Below the pieces are notes generated by a model. That model did no database searches. It was given only the letters and a program-made list of their open reading frames with translations, and had not been told where the DNA came from. Shown piece by piece: positions 1-7,390 of a DNA stretch of 64,000 nt (the stretch's first letter is position 1; the number at the start of each line of letters is the position of its first letter). Source of the stretch: an uncultured SAR116 cluster alpha proteobacterium (GTDB lineage: Bacteria > Pseudomonadota > Alphaproteobacteria > Puniceispirillales > GCA-002684695); NCBI GenBank assembly GCA_902612965.1, contig CACMFN010000011.1, forward strand, positions 1-64,000. Direction: 5' to 3'. The position numbers and the translations under genes are program-made.

Positions 1-509
1 TCCCAGTTCATTAAAACATAAAAGTAAAAGTCTGCAATCCCACAAGTTTTCCCAGATAAGAAACCGTCAACGTGGTTTTCCAAGATATCGTAACAAGCTT
101 TTCTATCTAACTCAGCTTTTTCTTTGATAACAATTTCAGTTTCACCATATCTATCTGGAAAGAAAAAACGATTGTTGGCATTTCCTAATGCTGTAGAAAG
201 AAAAGAAAGCCATTGAAAGCATGTAGCTCTATCTGGGTTGCCAATAGGGGCGATTAAATTGGTATCATGTGTTTCTAACAGAAAATTAATAATTGCAGGT
301 CCCTCAAAAATAGACTGCCCACTTGGGGTAATCAAAACAGGAACTAATCCTCTAGGTGAAATCTTTTTAAACTCTTCAGAACTTCTTTCCTCTGGAGTTG
401 TAAAAACAATGTCATATTTTATACCTGCTTCTTCCATTAATAATTCGATTGCCATAGAACCTAGATAAGGTATGCCATAAAGCTTATAAGAAGTTGTATT
501 ATTTCCCAT
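1..509 (-). CDS. Glutathione S-transferase family protein (partial, C-terminus beyond left edge)
   Basis: About 169 codons are visible from an ATG at 509, with no stop before the window edge. The N-terminus is a thioredoxin-like GST domain: a beta strand (YKLYGIPYLGSMA), then RGLVPVLITPSG, which carries the cis-proline loop of the family, then SIFEGPAILNFLLE, the usual position of the glutathione-contacting acidic/Ser pair (here Glu-Gly). The rest matches the all-helical C-terminal domain, including GIADFYFYVLMNW, where GSTs have the conserved N-capping Asp. Substrate unknown. It is unrelated in sequence to the GST at 60520. The family call is solid; the role is not predictable. Confidence 0.85.
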   Translation of the reverse strand, partial: MGNNTTSYKLYGIPYLGSMAIELLMEEAGIKYDIVFTTPEERSSEEFKKISPRGLVPVLITPSGQSIFEGPAIINFLLETHDTNLIAPIGNPDRATCFQWLSFLSTALGNANNRFFFPDRYGETEIVIKEKAELDRKACYDILENHVDGFLSGKTCGIADFYFYVLMNW

Positions 510-933
510 GATTTGAGCTTACATCAAATGGCAAACAAAGCAATAATATTTCCATTACCAGAAGATTTCTTAACTGTGAAAGATTATGTGCCTGTTGACG
601 CATACTACGTAAAACATAAACTGTGAGTATTGCTGAAGTTCAGTTGGAATGTGGTGCATATACAAGGCATAGAACTACTTCTCAGCCGCACCAAATACTC
701 TTCATCATCTAGTGTAACACGTTGATATATAAGCGTTTTGGTTTAATCGTCAATGTGGTGATGTACAAAATGATGCACAAAAATGATTTTAATTACTTAC
801 AATCTAGGGACAATATTTACTATTTTTTAAGAGGAATTCCTTCTTTTTATGGTTTCCAAAAACTTATAGACATCTTTGATTTTATATATATAACAAGAAA
901 ATTAATATATTCATGAAAACTTTATTCTAAATA
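510..933. other. Spacer of about 420 bases without a convincing gene
   Basis: It holds one tiny reading frame (528-626, listed separately) sharing a segment with another spacer near 2821. A 64-codon frame at 722-916 begins with TTG, has no ribosome site and no protein-like composition, so I do not call it. The promoter for the gene at 934 presumably lies in the AT-rich end, but no clear -35/-10 pair stands out. Confidence 0.5.
528..626 (+). pseudogene. 32-codon frame, probably a gene remnant
   Basis: An ATG at 528 opens a 32-residue frame ending TGA at 624-626. It contains FPLPEDFLTVKDYVPVD, which looks more like a slice of a protein than random translation. The segment 550-569 matches 2821-2840 at 18 of 20 bases, where the same peptide (FPLPENF) is cut by a stop. 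This suggests decayed copies of one gene in two spacers. It could also be an intact micro-gene. I recognise no family. Confidence 0.3.
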
Positions 934-1656
934 ATGCCCTCAATATCTAAAACAGTGTTAGTGGTCGGTGCAACAGGAAATACCGGTTTCCCTCTTGTAA
1001 AACAACTACTTGACCGTGGTTATAACCTTCGAATTATTGTAAGGTCATCTGATAAGTTTTCTAAAGAATTGCTTGAAAACTCAAACTTAAAAATCATACA
1101 AGCAAGTTTGCTTGACTTATCTGACAAACAGCTTCAGGAAGCTGTGAAAGGTTGTGGTAATGTAGTCTCTTGTTTGGGCCATACTATGAGTTTCAAAGGA
1201 ATGTTTGGCGAACCTAGAGCGCTTGTTCTAAAGGCAGTAAAGCGCTTGAGTAAGGCCATTAAAGTTTCTCGCTCAAAAGTTAAAATAAAATTTTTACTGA
1301 TGAATACTGTTGGCGTTCGAAATCCTGGCGAGAGAGTAACCAGAGGAGAAAAGTTTGTTTTATATCTGTTACGCAATCTTATTCCACCACATTATGATAA
1401 TGAAGCCGCCGCTGCTTTTTTGAGAGATGAAATTGGTACAGAAAATGAATTTATTGAATGGGTGGTGATACGACCAGATGGACTTATTAACGCTGAAATT
1501 TCTAATTATGAAATAGTAGTAACACCTCCTCGAACTATTTTTAATGGACTTACTACCACAAGAGCAAACGTGGCTCATTTTATGTGTGAGTTAATGGGAA
1601 AGCAAAATCTTTGGTCACATTGGCAAGGAAAAATGCCAGTGATTTTTAATAAATAA
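934..1656 (+). CDS. Atypical short-chain dehydrogenase / NAD(P)-binding NmrA-like protein
   Basis: A 240-residue protein with an N-terminal Rossmann fold: residues 8-16 read VVGATGNTG, the GxxGxxG nucleotide loop of atypical SDRs, followed by VRSSDKF, where Arg typically favours NADP(H). Residues 76-80 (SCLGH) and the LMNTVGV strand fit the family. The classical YxxxK pair is absent, so it may be a sensor or a reductase acting on a bound ligand. It sits four bases before the small secreted protein at 1661 and probably shares its transcript. Substrate unknown. Confidence 0.8.
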   Translation: MPSISKTVLVVGATGNTGFPLVKQLLDRGYNLRIIVRSSDKFSKELLENSNLKIIQASLLDLSDKQLQEAVKGCGNVVSCLGHTMSFKGMFGEPRALVLKAVKRLSKAIKVSRSKVKIKFLLMNTVGVRNPGERVTRGEKFVLYLLRNLIPPHYDNEAAAAFLRDEIGTENEFIEWVVIRPDGLINAEISNYEIVVTPPRTIFNGLTTTRANVAHFMCELMGKQNLWSHWQGKMPVIFNK

Positions 1657-1660
1657 TAAC

Positions 1661-1897
1661 ATGAAACAAACACTCCTCACCATATCCCTGATACTCTTTG
1701 CTCTGCCTAGTTGGGGTGAAGATAATATTGATAAACCATGGTCTAAAAAAAGCTGTACTGAAGTCTATAATGCAATAGCTATTTTTGCTTCTTTAGCAGA
1801 TAAAGAATGGAAAAAGGATGAGGAGAAGGCTGCACGTTATACTTTAGCAGCTGCTAACTATGCAACTATATATGAAACTGTTTGTAAGCAAAAATAA
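1661..1897 (+). CDS. Small secreted protein of unknown function
   Basis: A 78-residue protein with a clear Sec signal peptide (MKQTLLTISLILFALPSWGE, cleavage expected after the Gly-Glu region). The mature part is about 58 residues, helical in composition, with two cysteines (KKSCTEV and ETVCKQK) that could form a disulfide in the periplasm. The signal peptide closely resembles, also at DNA level, that of the unrelated protein at 6614. It starts four bases after the SDR gene. A run of eight cytosines follows four bases after its stop. No family recognised. Confidence 0.7.
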   Translation: MKQTLLTISLILFALPSWGEDNIDKPWSKKSCTEVYNAIAIFASLADKEWKKDEEKAARYTLAAANYATIYETVCKQK

Positions 1898-2002
1898 ACA
1901 CCCCCCCCTTACAGACTCCTACAAACAATCTCTGACTCACTTAAACTACTTCACCCTAATGTGTACATAAAAACCACAACATCCTCTGTATGAGTCAAGG
2001 AG

Positions 2003-2053
2003 AGACATTAAAATAGTTATTAATTTAATGGAGATATGTTTAACATTAATTTA
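2003..2053 (+). repeat. Upstream element, copy 1 (duplicated at 3357-3407)
   Basis: A 51-base block beginning agacattaaaatagtta that recurs at 3357-3407 with about four mismatches. Each copy ends 33-36 bases before the ATG of one of the two paralogous small genes (2086 and 3443). Conservation of the whole block, while the coding parts have diverged much more, suggests a retained promoter or 5' regulatory segment. Confidence 0.75.
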
Positions 2054-2085
2054 ATTTTCAATAATTTTATTTAAAGGACTTTATT

Positions 2086-2382
2086 ATGTATGCAAGGATA
2101 ATTAATTTAACAGCACAAAGTGAAACGCAACTCACAATGTGGCAAGAAATGTTTAAAAATATTGGTTCTAATCAACTAACTGAATTAGGAGCAATCCAAA
2201 TTACTATTGTTAAGATTGCTCCAAATAAAGCTGTTCAAATGAATGTATATCCCAATAAAGAAATAGCACTTAAAGTATCTGAAAAAGTAAAAACTAGGGT
2301 TTCTGAATTAGGTAAATTATTAAAAATGGAAATTAATGAAGGTGAAGTTGTGTTCAATCAAAATTCTTTGACACATCAATAG
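2086..2382 (+). CDS. Small dimeric alpha/beta-barrel-like (ABM-like) protein, paralog 1
   Basis: A 98-residue soluble protein starting MYARIINLTAQSE, the first beta strand typical of antibiotic-biosynthesis-monooxygenase-like or stress-responsive dimeric ferredoxin-like folds, and ending in a second strand (EGEVVFNQNSL). No signal peptide. It is a clear paralog of 3443-3739: both share the MYARI start, QLTMW, APNKA/SPNKA, LLKMEINEGEVVF/LMKMEFNEGEVVF and the QNSLT end. AAAGGAC precedes the ATG at 2086. A related start (MYVRINQVKF) is seen at 13176-13493. Such proteins may bind small organics or be oxygenases; no catalytic residue can be named. Confidence 0.65.
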   Translation: MYARIINLTAQSETQLTMWQEMFKNIGSNQLTELGAIQITIVKIAPNKAVQMNVYPNKEIALKVSEKVKTRVSELGKLLKMEINEGEVVFNQNSLTHQ

Positions 2383-2403
2383 TTAATTAAATTTCTATAA
2401 TAT

Positions 2404-2724
2404 TTAATCTTTTGTTGGTGGTGAAAAATCTACACTCCTTGCTACTTGTCTAACACTATCTATGTCAATTGCCTCCAATGTATCTATTTCACTAACTGTT
2501 CCTGCAGCTTTTGCTTTTAAATTCATTGCAGCAATCATATCAAATGTATCTGCTTCAACTGTTATACAAAAATCATATACACCTCTTGTAATGTGGTAAT
2601 CTATTAGTTTTGCTCCAACACTTTTTGTAAGCTTTTCCATAGCAGCTCTTCTATCTGAAGAACCATCAATTAGACCTTCAGCACCATTATTTGAATATTT
2701 TCCAAGACCTATATAAATAGACAT
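2404..2724 (-). CDS. GYD-domain protein
   Basis: A 106-residue soluble protein matching the GYD family by length and layout: N-terminal strand MSIYIGLGKYSNNGAEGL, then RRAAMEKLTKSVGAKLIDYHITRGVYDFCITVEAD (shown as a region, residues 26-60), which carries the family's G-x-YD strand (GVYDF) and VEAD. An AGGAG ribosome site lies just before the ATG at 2724. The fold is another dimeric alpha/beta barrel, so it belongs structurally with its neighbours at 2086, 2910 and 3443. Biochemical role unknown. Confidence 0.8.
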   Translation of the reverse strand: MSIYIGLGKYSNNGAEGLIDGSSDRRAAMEKLTKSVGAKLIDYHITRGVYDFCITVEADTFDMIAAMNLKAKAAGTVSEIDTLEAIDIDSVRQVARSVDFSPPTKD

Positions 2725-2820
2725 TTTATCTCCTTTCTAATATAATTTTAATTTATTTATCTTGTTTATATTAATATAATATTTGCAATGTTTAAATTGC
2801 ATTTCTCATATTAAGGTTCT

Positions 2821-2877
2821 TTCCATTACCAGAAAATTTTTGAGGGTGTATTCACAGGTGATGAGTTTGGTGGTAGG
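2821..2877. repeat. Decayed repeat in a spacer, copy shared with 550-569 and 6278-6329
   Basis: The first part (2821-2840) matches 550-569 at 18 of 20 bases. The second part (2849-2877) matches 6301-6329 at 25 of 29 bases and encodes, in one frame, VFTGDEFGGR. The two coding-looking parts are in different frames, so this looks like the frameshifted tail of a lost gene upstream of 2910. GDEFGG here is not a GGDEF cyclase motif. Confidence 0.55.
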
Positions 2878-2909
2878 ATTTTATTTATTAAAATACTTTA
2901 AATACAAAG

Positions 2910-3251
2910 ATGAGTACAAAAAACTCTGCAAAATTAATTAGTTATACTGTAGTCGATTTTACATCTGAAGCTGAAATGGAAATTTATTTAGTTTTTTTTG
3001 AAAAAAATGGTCCTCATCATTTTGAACAGTTAAGTACTTTAGGTTGTATACGATGGAGAATAAATCGTGTTTGGAATAAAACTGGTGGATTTTCAGTGTC
3101 CTTGATTTATGAATATGCAGATGAAAAATCGTATCAGGATTGCCAGATCGAAATAGGAAAATTTGTTAAACAAAATGAATCTTTTTATAAAAAACTGAAT
3201 ATAAAAAGAACTGCCAGTAGGGCTATAAATATACTTGATTATCAAAATTGA
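2910..3251 (+). CDS. Small ferredoxin-like-fold protein of unknown function
   Basis: 113 residues, soluble, no signal. The pattern LISYTVVDF (strand), SEAEMEIYLVFFEK (helix), GCIRWRINRVW (strand), GGFSVSLIYEYAD (strand), ESYQDCQIEIGKF-like helix resembles a dimeric alpha/beta-barrel monomer such as Dabb or ABM proteins, though I cannot assign a family. It is flanked by three proteins of the same apparent fold and followed by a hairpin terminator at 3317. Its spacer carries a decayed repeat just upstream. Confidence 0.55.
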   Translation: MSTKNSAKLISYTVVDFTSEAEMEIYLVFFEKNGPHHFEQLSTLGCIRWRINRVWNKTGGFSVSLIYEYADEKSYQDCQIEIGKFVKQNESFYKKLNIKRTASRAINILDYQN

Positions 3252-3316
3252 AATTTTTCACCTAACTAATAAATAATGTACCTATAGATAACATATAAAC
3301 TTGTGTATTCTTTACT

Positions 3317-3345
3317 GGATGAATAAAATTATTTCATCCTTTTTT
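3317..3345 (+). terminator. Intrinsic terminator after 2910-3251
   Basis: A 7-bp perfect stem, ggatgaa (3317-3323) with ttcatcc (3333-3339), a 9-base loop, and six thymines directly after (3340-3345). It separates the 2910 gene from the repeated upstream element of the next gene. Confidence 0.75.
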
Positions 3346-3356
3346 AAGACTGATAA

Positions 3357-3407
3357 AGACATTAAAATAGTTACTAATTTAATAGAGATATGTTTAATAT
3401 TAATTAA
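3357..3407 (+). repeat. Upstream element, copy 2 (duplicate of 2003-2053)
   Basis: Same 51-base block as at 2003, with about four mismatches, starting 12 bases after a terminator T-run and ending 36 bases before the ATG at 3443. Placement between a terminator and a paralogous gene strengthens the reading as a promoter region duplicated with the gene. Confidence 0.75.
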
Positions 3408-3442
3408 ATAATTATTTTAGAGCTTAACCAGAGGACTTTGAT

Positions 3443-3739
3443 ATGTATGCAAGAATTAATCATGTAATTGCTCAAAGTGAAATGCAACTAACAATGTGGA
3501 TAGAAACATTTAAAAGCATTGGAGCAAAAGTTGTTACTGAAGTTGGGGCAGTTCAGTTAACAATTACAAAAACTTCTCCTAACAAGGCAACTTTAATATC
3601 TGTTTTTCCAAATAAATCTATTGCAGATAAAGCGGCCAAAGCTGTTGAAAAAAATCGTATAGAAGCGGCAAAATTGATGAAAATGGAGTTTAATGAAGGT
3701 GAGGTTGTTTTTAGTCAAAATTCTTTAACTCAAGAATAA
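3443..3739 (+). CDS. Small dimeric alpha/beta-barrel-like (ABM-like) protein, paralog 2
   Basis: A 98-residue paralog of 2086-2382 with the same length, start (MYARI) and end (EGEVVFSQNSL). A GAGGAC ribosome site lies a few bases before the ATG. The middle, including the VEKNRIEAAK helix, has diverged, while strand residues and the PNKA turn are kept, suggesting a shared fold with changed ligand or partner. It has its own copy of the upstream element. The nucleosidase at 3766 follows 26 bases later and is probably co-transcribed. Confidence 0.65.
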   Translation: MYARINHVIAQSEMQLTMWIETFKSIGAKVVTEVGAVQLTITKTSPNKATLISVFPNKSIADKAAKAVEKNRIEAAKLMKMEFNEGEVVFSQNSLTQE

Positions 3740-3765
3740 TTCTATCTTAGAAAGATATTTAAAGA

Positions 3766-4323
3766 ATGAATAAAATCAAAAATAAACTTATTATTTTAGT
3801 TGCTTTAGAGGAGGAGTTACCAAAATCCATGCTTCCAGAATTAATAATAGAGTATACAGGTGTTGGCAAAATTAATGCAACCTATAGAACTTTAGAAGCA
3901 ATTCAAAAGTACAACCCTGAAATAATAATTAATTTTGGAACAGCAGGAACTCTTAATAAAAATATTTTTGGTCTGAATGAAATAAAGATTTTTATACAAA
4001 GAGATATGGATGCAAGTAAATTAGGCTTTAATTTAGGAGAAACGCCTTTTGACAACATTTCTACAATAAAATTTAGTGAAAAAGGTTTATCTTGTGGAAC
4101 TGGGGATAATTTTGTGACTGAAAGTCCCAATATCAAAACTGATTTAGTTGATATGGAAGCCTATGCTATAGCAAAAATTTGTTTAATTAAAAAAATTGAT
4201 TTTAAATGTTTTAAATATGTATCTGACAAAGCTGATGAAAATGCTGGAGACACATGGAAAGAAAATATAAATAAAGGGTGTCTTGCTTTTGTAGAAAAAA
4301 TAAAATCGACTTATAATATTTAA
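3766..4323 (+). CDS. MTA/SAH-type nucleosidase (PNP/UDP phosphorylase superfamily), short form
   Basis: 185 residues, shorter than typical MTAN (about 230). Catalytic landmarks of 5'-methylthioadenosine/S-adenosylhomocysteine nucleosidase are visible: ALEEEL near residue 15 (N-terminal Glu), NFGTAG at 57-61, VDMEAYAIA with Met130-Glu131 (ribose-binding Met-Glu), and YVSDKAD with Asp154 (the acid that protonates the adenine N7). The region between strands 4 and 6 is condensed. It would release adenine from MTA or SAH in the cytoplasm, though other nucleosides are possible. It lies 26 bases after the 3443 gene. Confidence 0.8.
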   Translation: MNKIKNKLIILVALEEELPKSMLPELIIEYTGVGKINATYRTLEAIQKYNPEIIINFGTAGTLNKNIFGLNEIKIFIQRDMDASKLGFNLGETPFDNISTIKFSEKGLSCGTGDNFVTESPNIKTDLVDMEAYAIAKICLIKKIDFKCFKYVSDKADENAGDTWKENINKGCLAFVEKIKSTYNI

Positions 4324-4415
4324 ATTATATGAATCAGATCCTATTTGCTTGGATATTAAGTTAAAGTATATAAAAAAATTAATTATCTACAAAAAAGAAA
4401 CTACTAGCATTTTTA

Positions 4416-4859
4416 TCACAATACAAAACAGGCTAATGGAAAGGTAAATATAATTATTATTGAGGCATAATAGGTATTTCTTTTACCAAATGTTTTTACT
4501 ATGTATTGAGTTAAGCCTGCCCCTTTCCCTTTTACTTGACTTAAATTATCTAATGCATCAATGCTCCAACTTTTTTCAATAGTTTCCCATGACATTTTAC
4601 CAGACCATAAACGATAGATACCCCAAAGCATTATCAAAAAAAGTATTCCTATTATATTCATTGTTCTATCAGTTGCGGTATCTGTAATAATTCTTTTAGA
4701 GAAAAAGAAAATATAACTAATAGAAAAATATAACCCCCATATATAAGGTAATTTTATCTTTCTTGAAACAATACCCCTGATCAATATGAATTGCCAAAAA
4801 AATACACTCATCAAAACTAAAAAAATTACTAAATATATTATGATTAAATCTAATGACAT
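4416..4859 (-). CDS. Small integral membrane protein of unknown function
   Basis: 147 residues with about four membrane segments: residues 4-24 (LIIIYLVIFLVLMSVFFWQF), 42-54, 68-82 and a C-terminal one around 133-147 ending in CFVL. A polar segment with SWSIDALDNLSQVKGKG lies before the last helix. The protein ends right after the last hydrophobic segment. No family recognised. Downstream of 4906-5502 on the same strand with a short spacer, so possibly co-transcribed with it. Confidence 0.55.
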   Translation of the reverse strand: MSLDLIIIYLVIFLVLMSVFFWQFILIRGIVSRKIKLPYIWGLYFSISYIFFFSKRIITDTATDRTMNIIGILFLIMLWGIYRLWSGKMSWETIEKSWSIDALDNLSQVKGKGAGLTQYIVKTFGKRNTYYASIIIIFTFPLACFVL

Positions 4860-4905
4860 ATTATGTAATGGTTTCCTTTAACAAAATTATCATAGAATAC
4901 AAATA

Positions 4906-5502
4906 CTAAAATTTTTCTTTACCATTTACCTTAATCAAGCCTTTTCTAGGACAGTACTCATAAATATTTTCGTCTATTACAGTGCCCTTTTGAGACGATT
5001 TCCAATTAAATTTCAAACAACTTTTGTCATTATTTTCTAAATTTAAGATAGTAATAGTTATAATTCTTTTATAATTTCCTTTTCTTTCATCAAAGTAATT
5101 TGACGTAAATGACCTACTCTCTCCTGGCTTCCAAAATCCAATCGGAAACTTACATCCATTTTCGATAAACCTTTTACCCCTGTCATCAAAAACTCTTCCT
5201 AGACATTGGTTATTATTTGTAATTGTCCAGAGTTGTGAAATCTCTTTATCTTCTTTCTTACTATAACGGGAACGAACATATACCTTGATGTTCTCATTTG
5301 TTTTTGAGTTTTTCCAAATAATAGGGCCTTTAATTTTATGTCTTTCTTTATAACCAAATTTAAAACTCACCTCTGGAAAAACTATTTTTTCTGACTGAGA
5401 AATATTTGCACCTAACCATAATTCTACAGGGATAAATATTTCATCAGCAAAAGAAATAATTGGAAGTATCAAAACAATTAAAACAGCCAATATTTTTTTC
5501 AT
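4906..5502 (-). CDS. Secreted protein of unknown function
   Basis: I place the start at the ATG at 5502: it gives a clean Sec signal peptide (MKKILAVLIVLILPIISFAD), whereas an upstream TTG would only add a charged extension. The mature protein (about 180 residues) is beta-rich with three spaced cysteines (NQCLG, NGCKF, SCLKF) plus YCPRKG near the end, enough for two disulfides. No enzyme motif, lipobox or anchor is visible. The next minus-strand gene is a membrane protein. Function unknown. Confidence 0.6.
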   Translation of the reverse strand: MKKILAVLIVLILPIISFADEIFIPVELWLGANISQSEKIVFPEVSFKFGYKERHKIKGPIIWKNSKTNENIKVYVRSRYSKKEDKEISQLWTITNNNQCLGRVFDDRGKRFIENGCKFPIGFWKPGESRSFTSNYFDERKGNYKRIITITILNLENNDKSCLKFNWKSSQKGTVIDENIYEYCPRKGLIKVNGKEKF

Positions 5503-5766
5503 AAATAATTTTATAACTTTATTTTTCAAATGCTAATGCATTCTTACAACTTTCTTGAAATATAATAACCTAGACATATAATAAAAATCTTAATCATAGC
5601 TTTATAATTGAATCAAAATAGCAAAAAATATGATCTTTATTAAAGGTTATTTATTTGCATGAAATGTTTTATTATATTTAATCAATTTTTTATATTAATA
5701 ATTAAATTTTTGATTCTTAATTAATTTATTATTATTATATAAATTAAAACTTAGAATATTAATTAG

Positions 5767-6222
5767 ATGAAATTAAAAACCAATCTTTCTTTGGATGTTT
5801 CTAACAATATAATAGATTTTGCCATAGAGAATGGAAGAGAACAAAATTTATTACCGCTCACTGTTGTTATTTTAGATTCAGGTGGAAAAATAATTGCAAG
5901 CAAAAGTGAAGATGGTTCAAGTAATATGAGATTTGAAATCGCATATGGCAAAGCTTGGGGTGCACTTGGCTTAGGTATGTCTAGTCGTTTAATAGCTGAC
6001 AAAATGTCATCACGCCCAACTTTTTTAAATGCTCTTGCTGCTTTATCAAAAGGGAAATTTATACCAGTACCTGGTGGCGTTTTGATTGAAGATGCTGAAG
6101 GTTTCACTATTGGAGCTATAGGAATTAGTGGTGACACATCTGAAAAAGATGAATATTGCGCAATAATAGCTATAAAAGAATCTGGTTTATTTCCTGAGCC
6201 TGCAGAAATAGATCCGAGTTAA
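5767..6222 (+). CDS. GlcG/HbpS family protein
   Basis: 151 residues matching the GlcG/HbpS (DUF336) family over the full length: PLTVVILDSGGKIIASK at 31-47, then FEIAYGKAWGALGLG, FLNALAALSKGKFIPVPGGVLI and the glycine-rich tail IGAIGISGDTSEKDEYCA with a C-terminal helix. Members bind haem or cobalamin-related ligands, or sit in glycolate or diol-utilisation loci; none of those genes is adjacent, so the partner is unknown. Cytoplasmic, no signal peptide. The ATG at 5767 follows a long AT-rich spacer. Confidence 0.88.
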   Translation: MKLKTNLSLDVSNNIIDFAIENGREQNLLPLTVVILDSGGKIIASKSEDGSSNMRFEIAYGKAWGALGLGMSSRLIADKMSSRPTFLNALAALSKGKFIPVPGGVLIEDAEGFTIGAIGISGDTSEKDEYCAIIAIKESGLFPEPAEIDPS

Positions 6223-6277
6223 AACTCTAAGCTACAGAAGTAAATTTTACTGAAATGTAAAGGATTTCAGGCAAAGG

Positions 6278-6329
6278 TTTTTTGAGTTAGTTTGTGAATA
6301 TATTCTCTGGTGATGAATTTGGTGGTAAG
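6278..6329. repeat. Decayed repeat in a spacer (matches 2849-2877)
   Basis: 6301-6329 matches 2849-2877 at 25 of 29 bases; both copies are preceded by ttttttgag (here 6278-6286). In one frame it reads IFSGDEFGGKF and then a stop. It lies ten bases before the ATG of 6339-6602. It looks like the 3' end of a lost gene, or a short dispersed element placed before small accessory genes. Confidence 0.5.
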
Positions 6330-6338
6330 TTTTAAGGT

Positions 6339-6602
6339 ATGAAATTTTATTGTACTATTTTTTTGTTAATTATTTTTTCTTTAAATGCAAATTCAAGTTC
6401 TGTTAGTGAAATTGAAACAAGTAGTAATATAAGTTCTATAGAGTGTTTAGAGGTTTTAGAGAATGGAAATATGATAAATTTAATAGATGGTATTTATCCA
6501 GTTATAGTTTACAAAGGGCACTCATATTTTAGCCAAACTGACTATATGGGAGGTAATAAGGCTTACATCTGTAAGTCAAAAAAGAAACTAATAACAAACT
6601 AG
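6339..6602 (+). CDS. Small secreted protein of unknown function
   Basis: 87 residues with a Sec signal peptide (MKFYCTIFLLIIFSLNANSS) and a short mature domain with two cysteines (SIECLEV, AYICKSK) likely to pair in the periplasm. An aromatic stretch (YKGHSYFSQTDYMGG) separates them. The ATG is preceded by aaggt, a plausible ribosome site. The next gene starts 11 bases after its stop, so both are probably on one transcript. No family recognised. Confidence 0.55.
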   Translation: MKFYCTIFLLIIFSLNANSSSVSEIETSSNISSIECLEVLENGNMINLIDGIYPVIVYKGHSYFSQTDYMGGNKAYICKSKKKLITN

Positions 6603-6613
6603 TTGAATAACCT

Positions 6614-7390
6614 ATGAAAAAAGCACTCTTTAATATATGCCTGATACTTTTTGCTTTGCCAACTTCGGGTCAGGATTTGCAAAAAGCTATAAATAAATTT
6701 TTTCCAAAACAAATTGAAGTATATGGAGTTAAAATAATTGGTACAGAAAATACTCCATTAAACAATATTAAAAAAGCTGCTAATATTCTTAATCAATGGT
6801 TGGATAATAACAATGATGGAAACCCTGATAATTATCTTGTCATTGACGCATTAATTAAAAATAATGCTATTTTAGTTATGGGGCAATCAGAGGATGATTT
6901 AGAAAATTCTTTTGAAAACCTAATTGATGTTTTAGACGAAGCGAATATTGATATCGATAATTTTGAGAATTCGATTGTAGGTTTGATATCTGATGAACCT
7001 AACATAGCTTATCTTGAAGAAATCCTTCATTTAGTAACCCAAGTAGGGTATGCAAATGCTTATCCAGAAGTATTTGGTGAATTTAAAGGTACTAGGATTT
7101 CCATGGCAATGGATGTTGCAAGGGGTGGTTATTTTGAAACAGTGCCACAAATTTATCCAGAGAGTTCATGGTATCATTATTACGATCAAAGCTGTGACTA
7201 TGCTTGCATGATAACAGAATATTTTTATTGGTCTTTAACAAGCCTTTTAGGTGCACAAATTAATCGATTTGATGAGATTGCTGAAGAGTGGGAATTAAAC
7301 ACACCAAATAAAATGACAAAAGACAAACTGATAATGGGTCTTCTTCAGGACAAAAAATATCAATTACCAAATAGATTGCCATCATTCTAG
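6614..7390 (+). CDS. Secreted protein with EF-hand-like loop, unknown function
   Basis: 258 residues, signal peptide MKKALFNICLILFALPTSGQ nearly identical in its middle to that of 1661-1897. Residues 61-72 (LDNNNDGNPDNY) form a DxNxDGxxD calcium-loop-like sequence. Residues about 137-150 read YLEEILHLVTQVGY, an acidic/His helix that could bind a metal, followed by a well-ordered region ending CDYACMITEYFYWSLTSLLGAQ (residue runs around 195-217). From memory, similar secreted proteins occur in marine Flavobacteriia, which would fit transfer, but I could not search. Metallopeptidase activity is only a possibility because HExxH is absent. Confidence 0.65.
   Translation: MKKALFNICLILFALPTSGQDLQKAINKFFPKQIEVYGVKIIGTENTPLNNIKKAANILNQWLDNNNDGNPDNYLVIDALIKNNAILVMGQSEDDLENSFENLIDVLDEANIDIDNFENSIVGLISDEPNIAYLEEILHLVTQVGYANAYPEVFGEFKGTRISMAMDVARGGYFETVPQIYPESSWYHYYDQSCDYACMITEYFYWSLTSLLGAQINRFDEIAEEWELNTPNKMTKDKLIMGLLQDKKYQLPNRLPSF

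Noticed and set aside
722-916. 64-codon plus-strand frame in the first spacer
   Set aside because: Begins with TTG, no ribosome site, no recognisable family, composition like random AT-rich sequence.
2849-2877. GDEFGG peptide considered as a diguanylate cyclase remnant
   Set aside because: The GGDEF site reads (G/S)GDEF(A/G)-type in a different context with flanking RxGGDEF; here the frame is cut and the flanks do not match.
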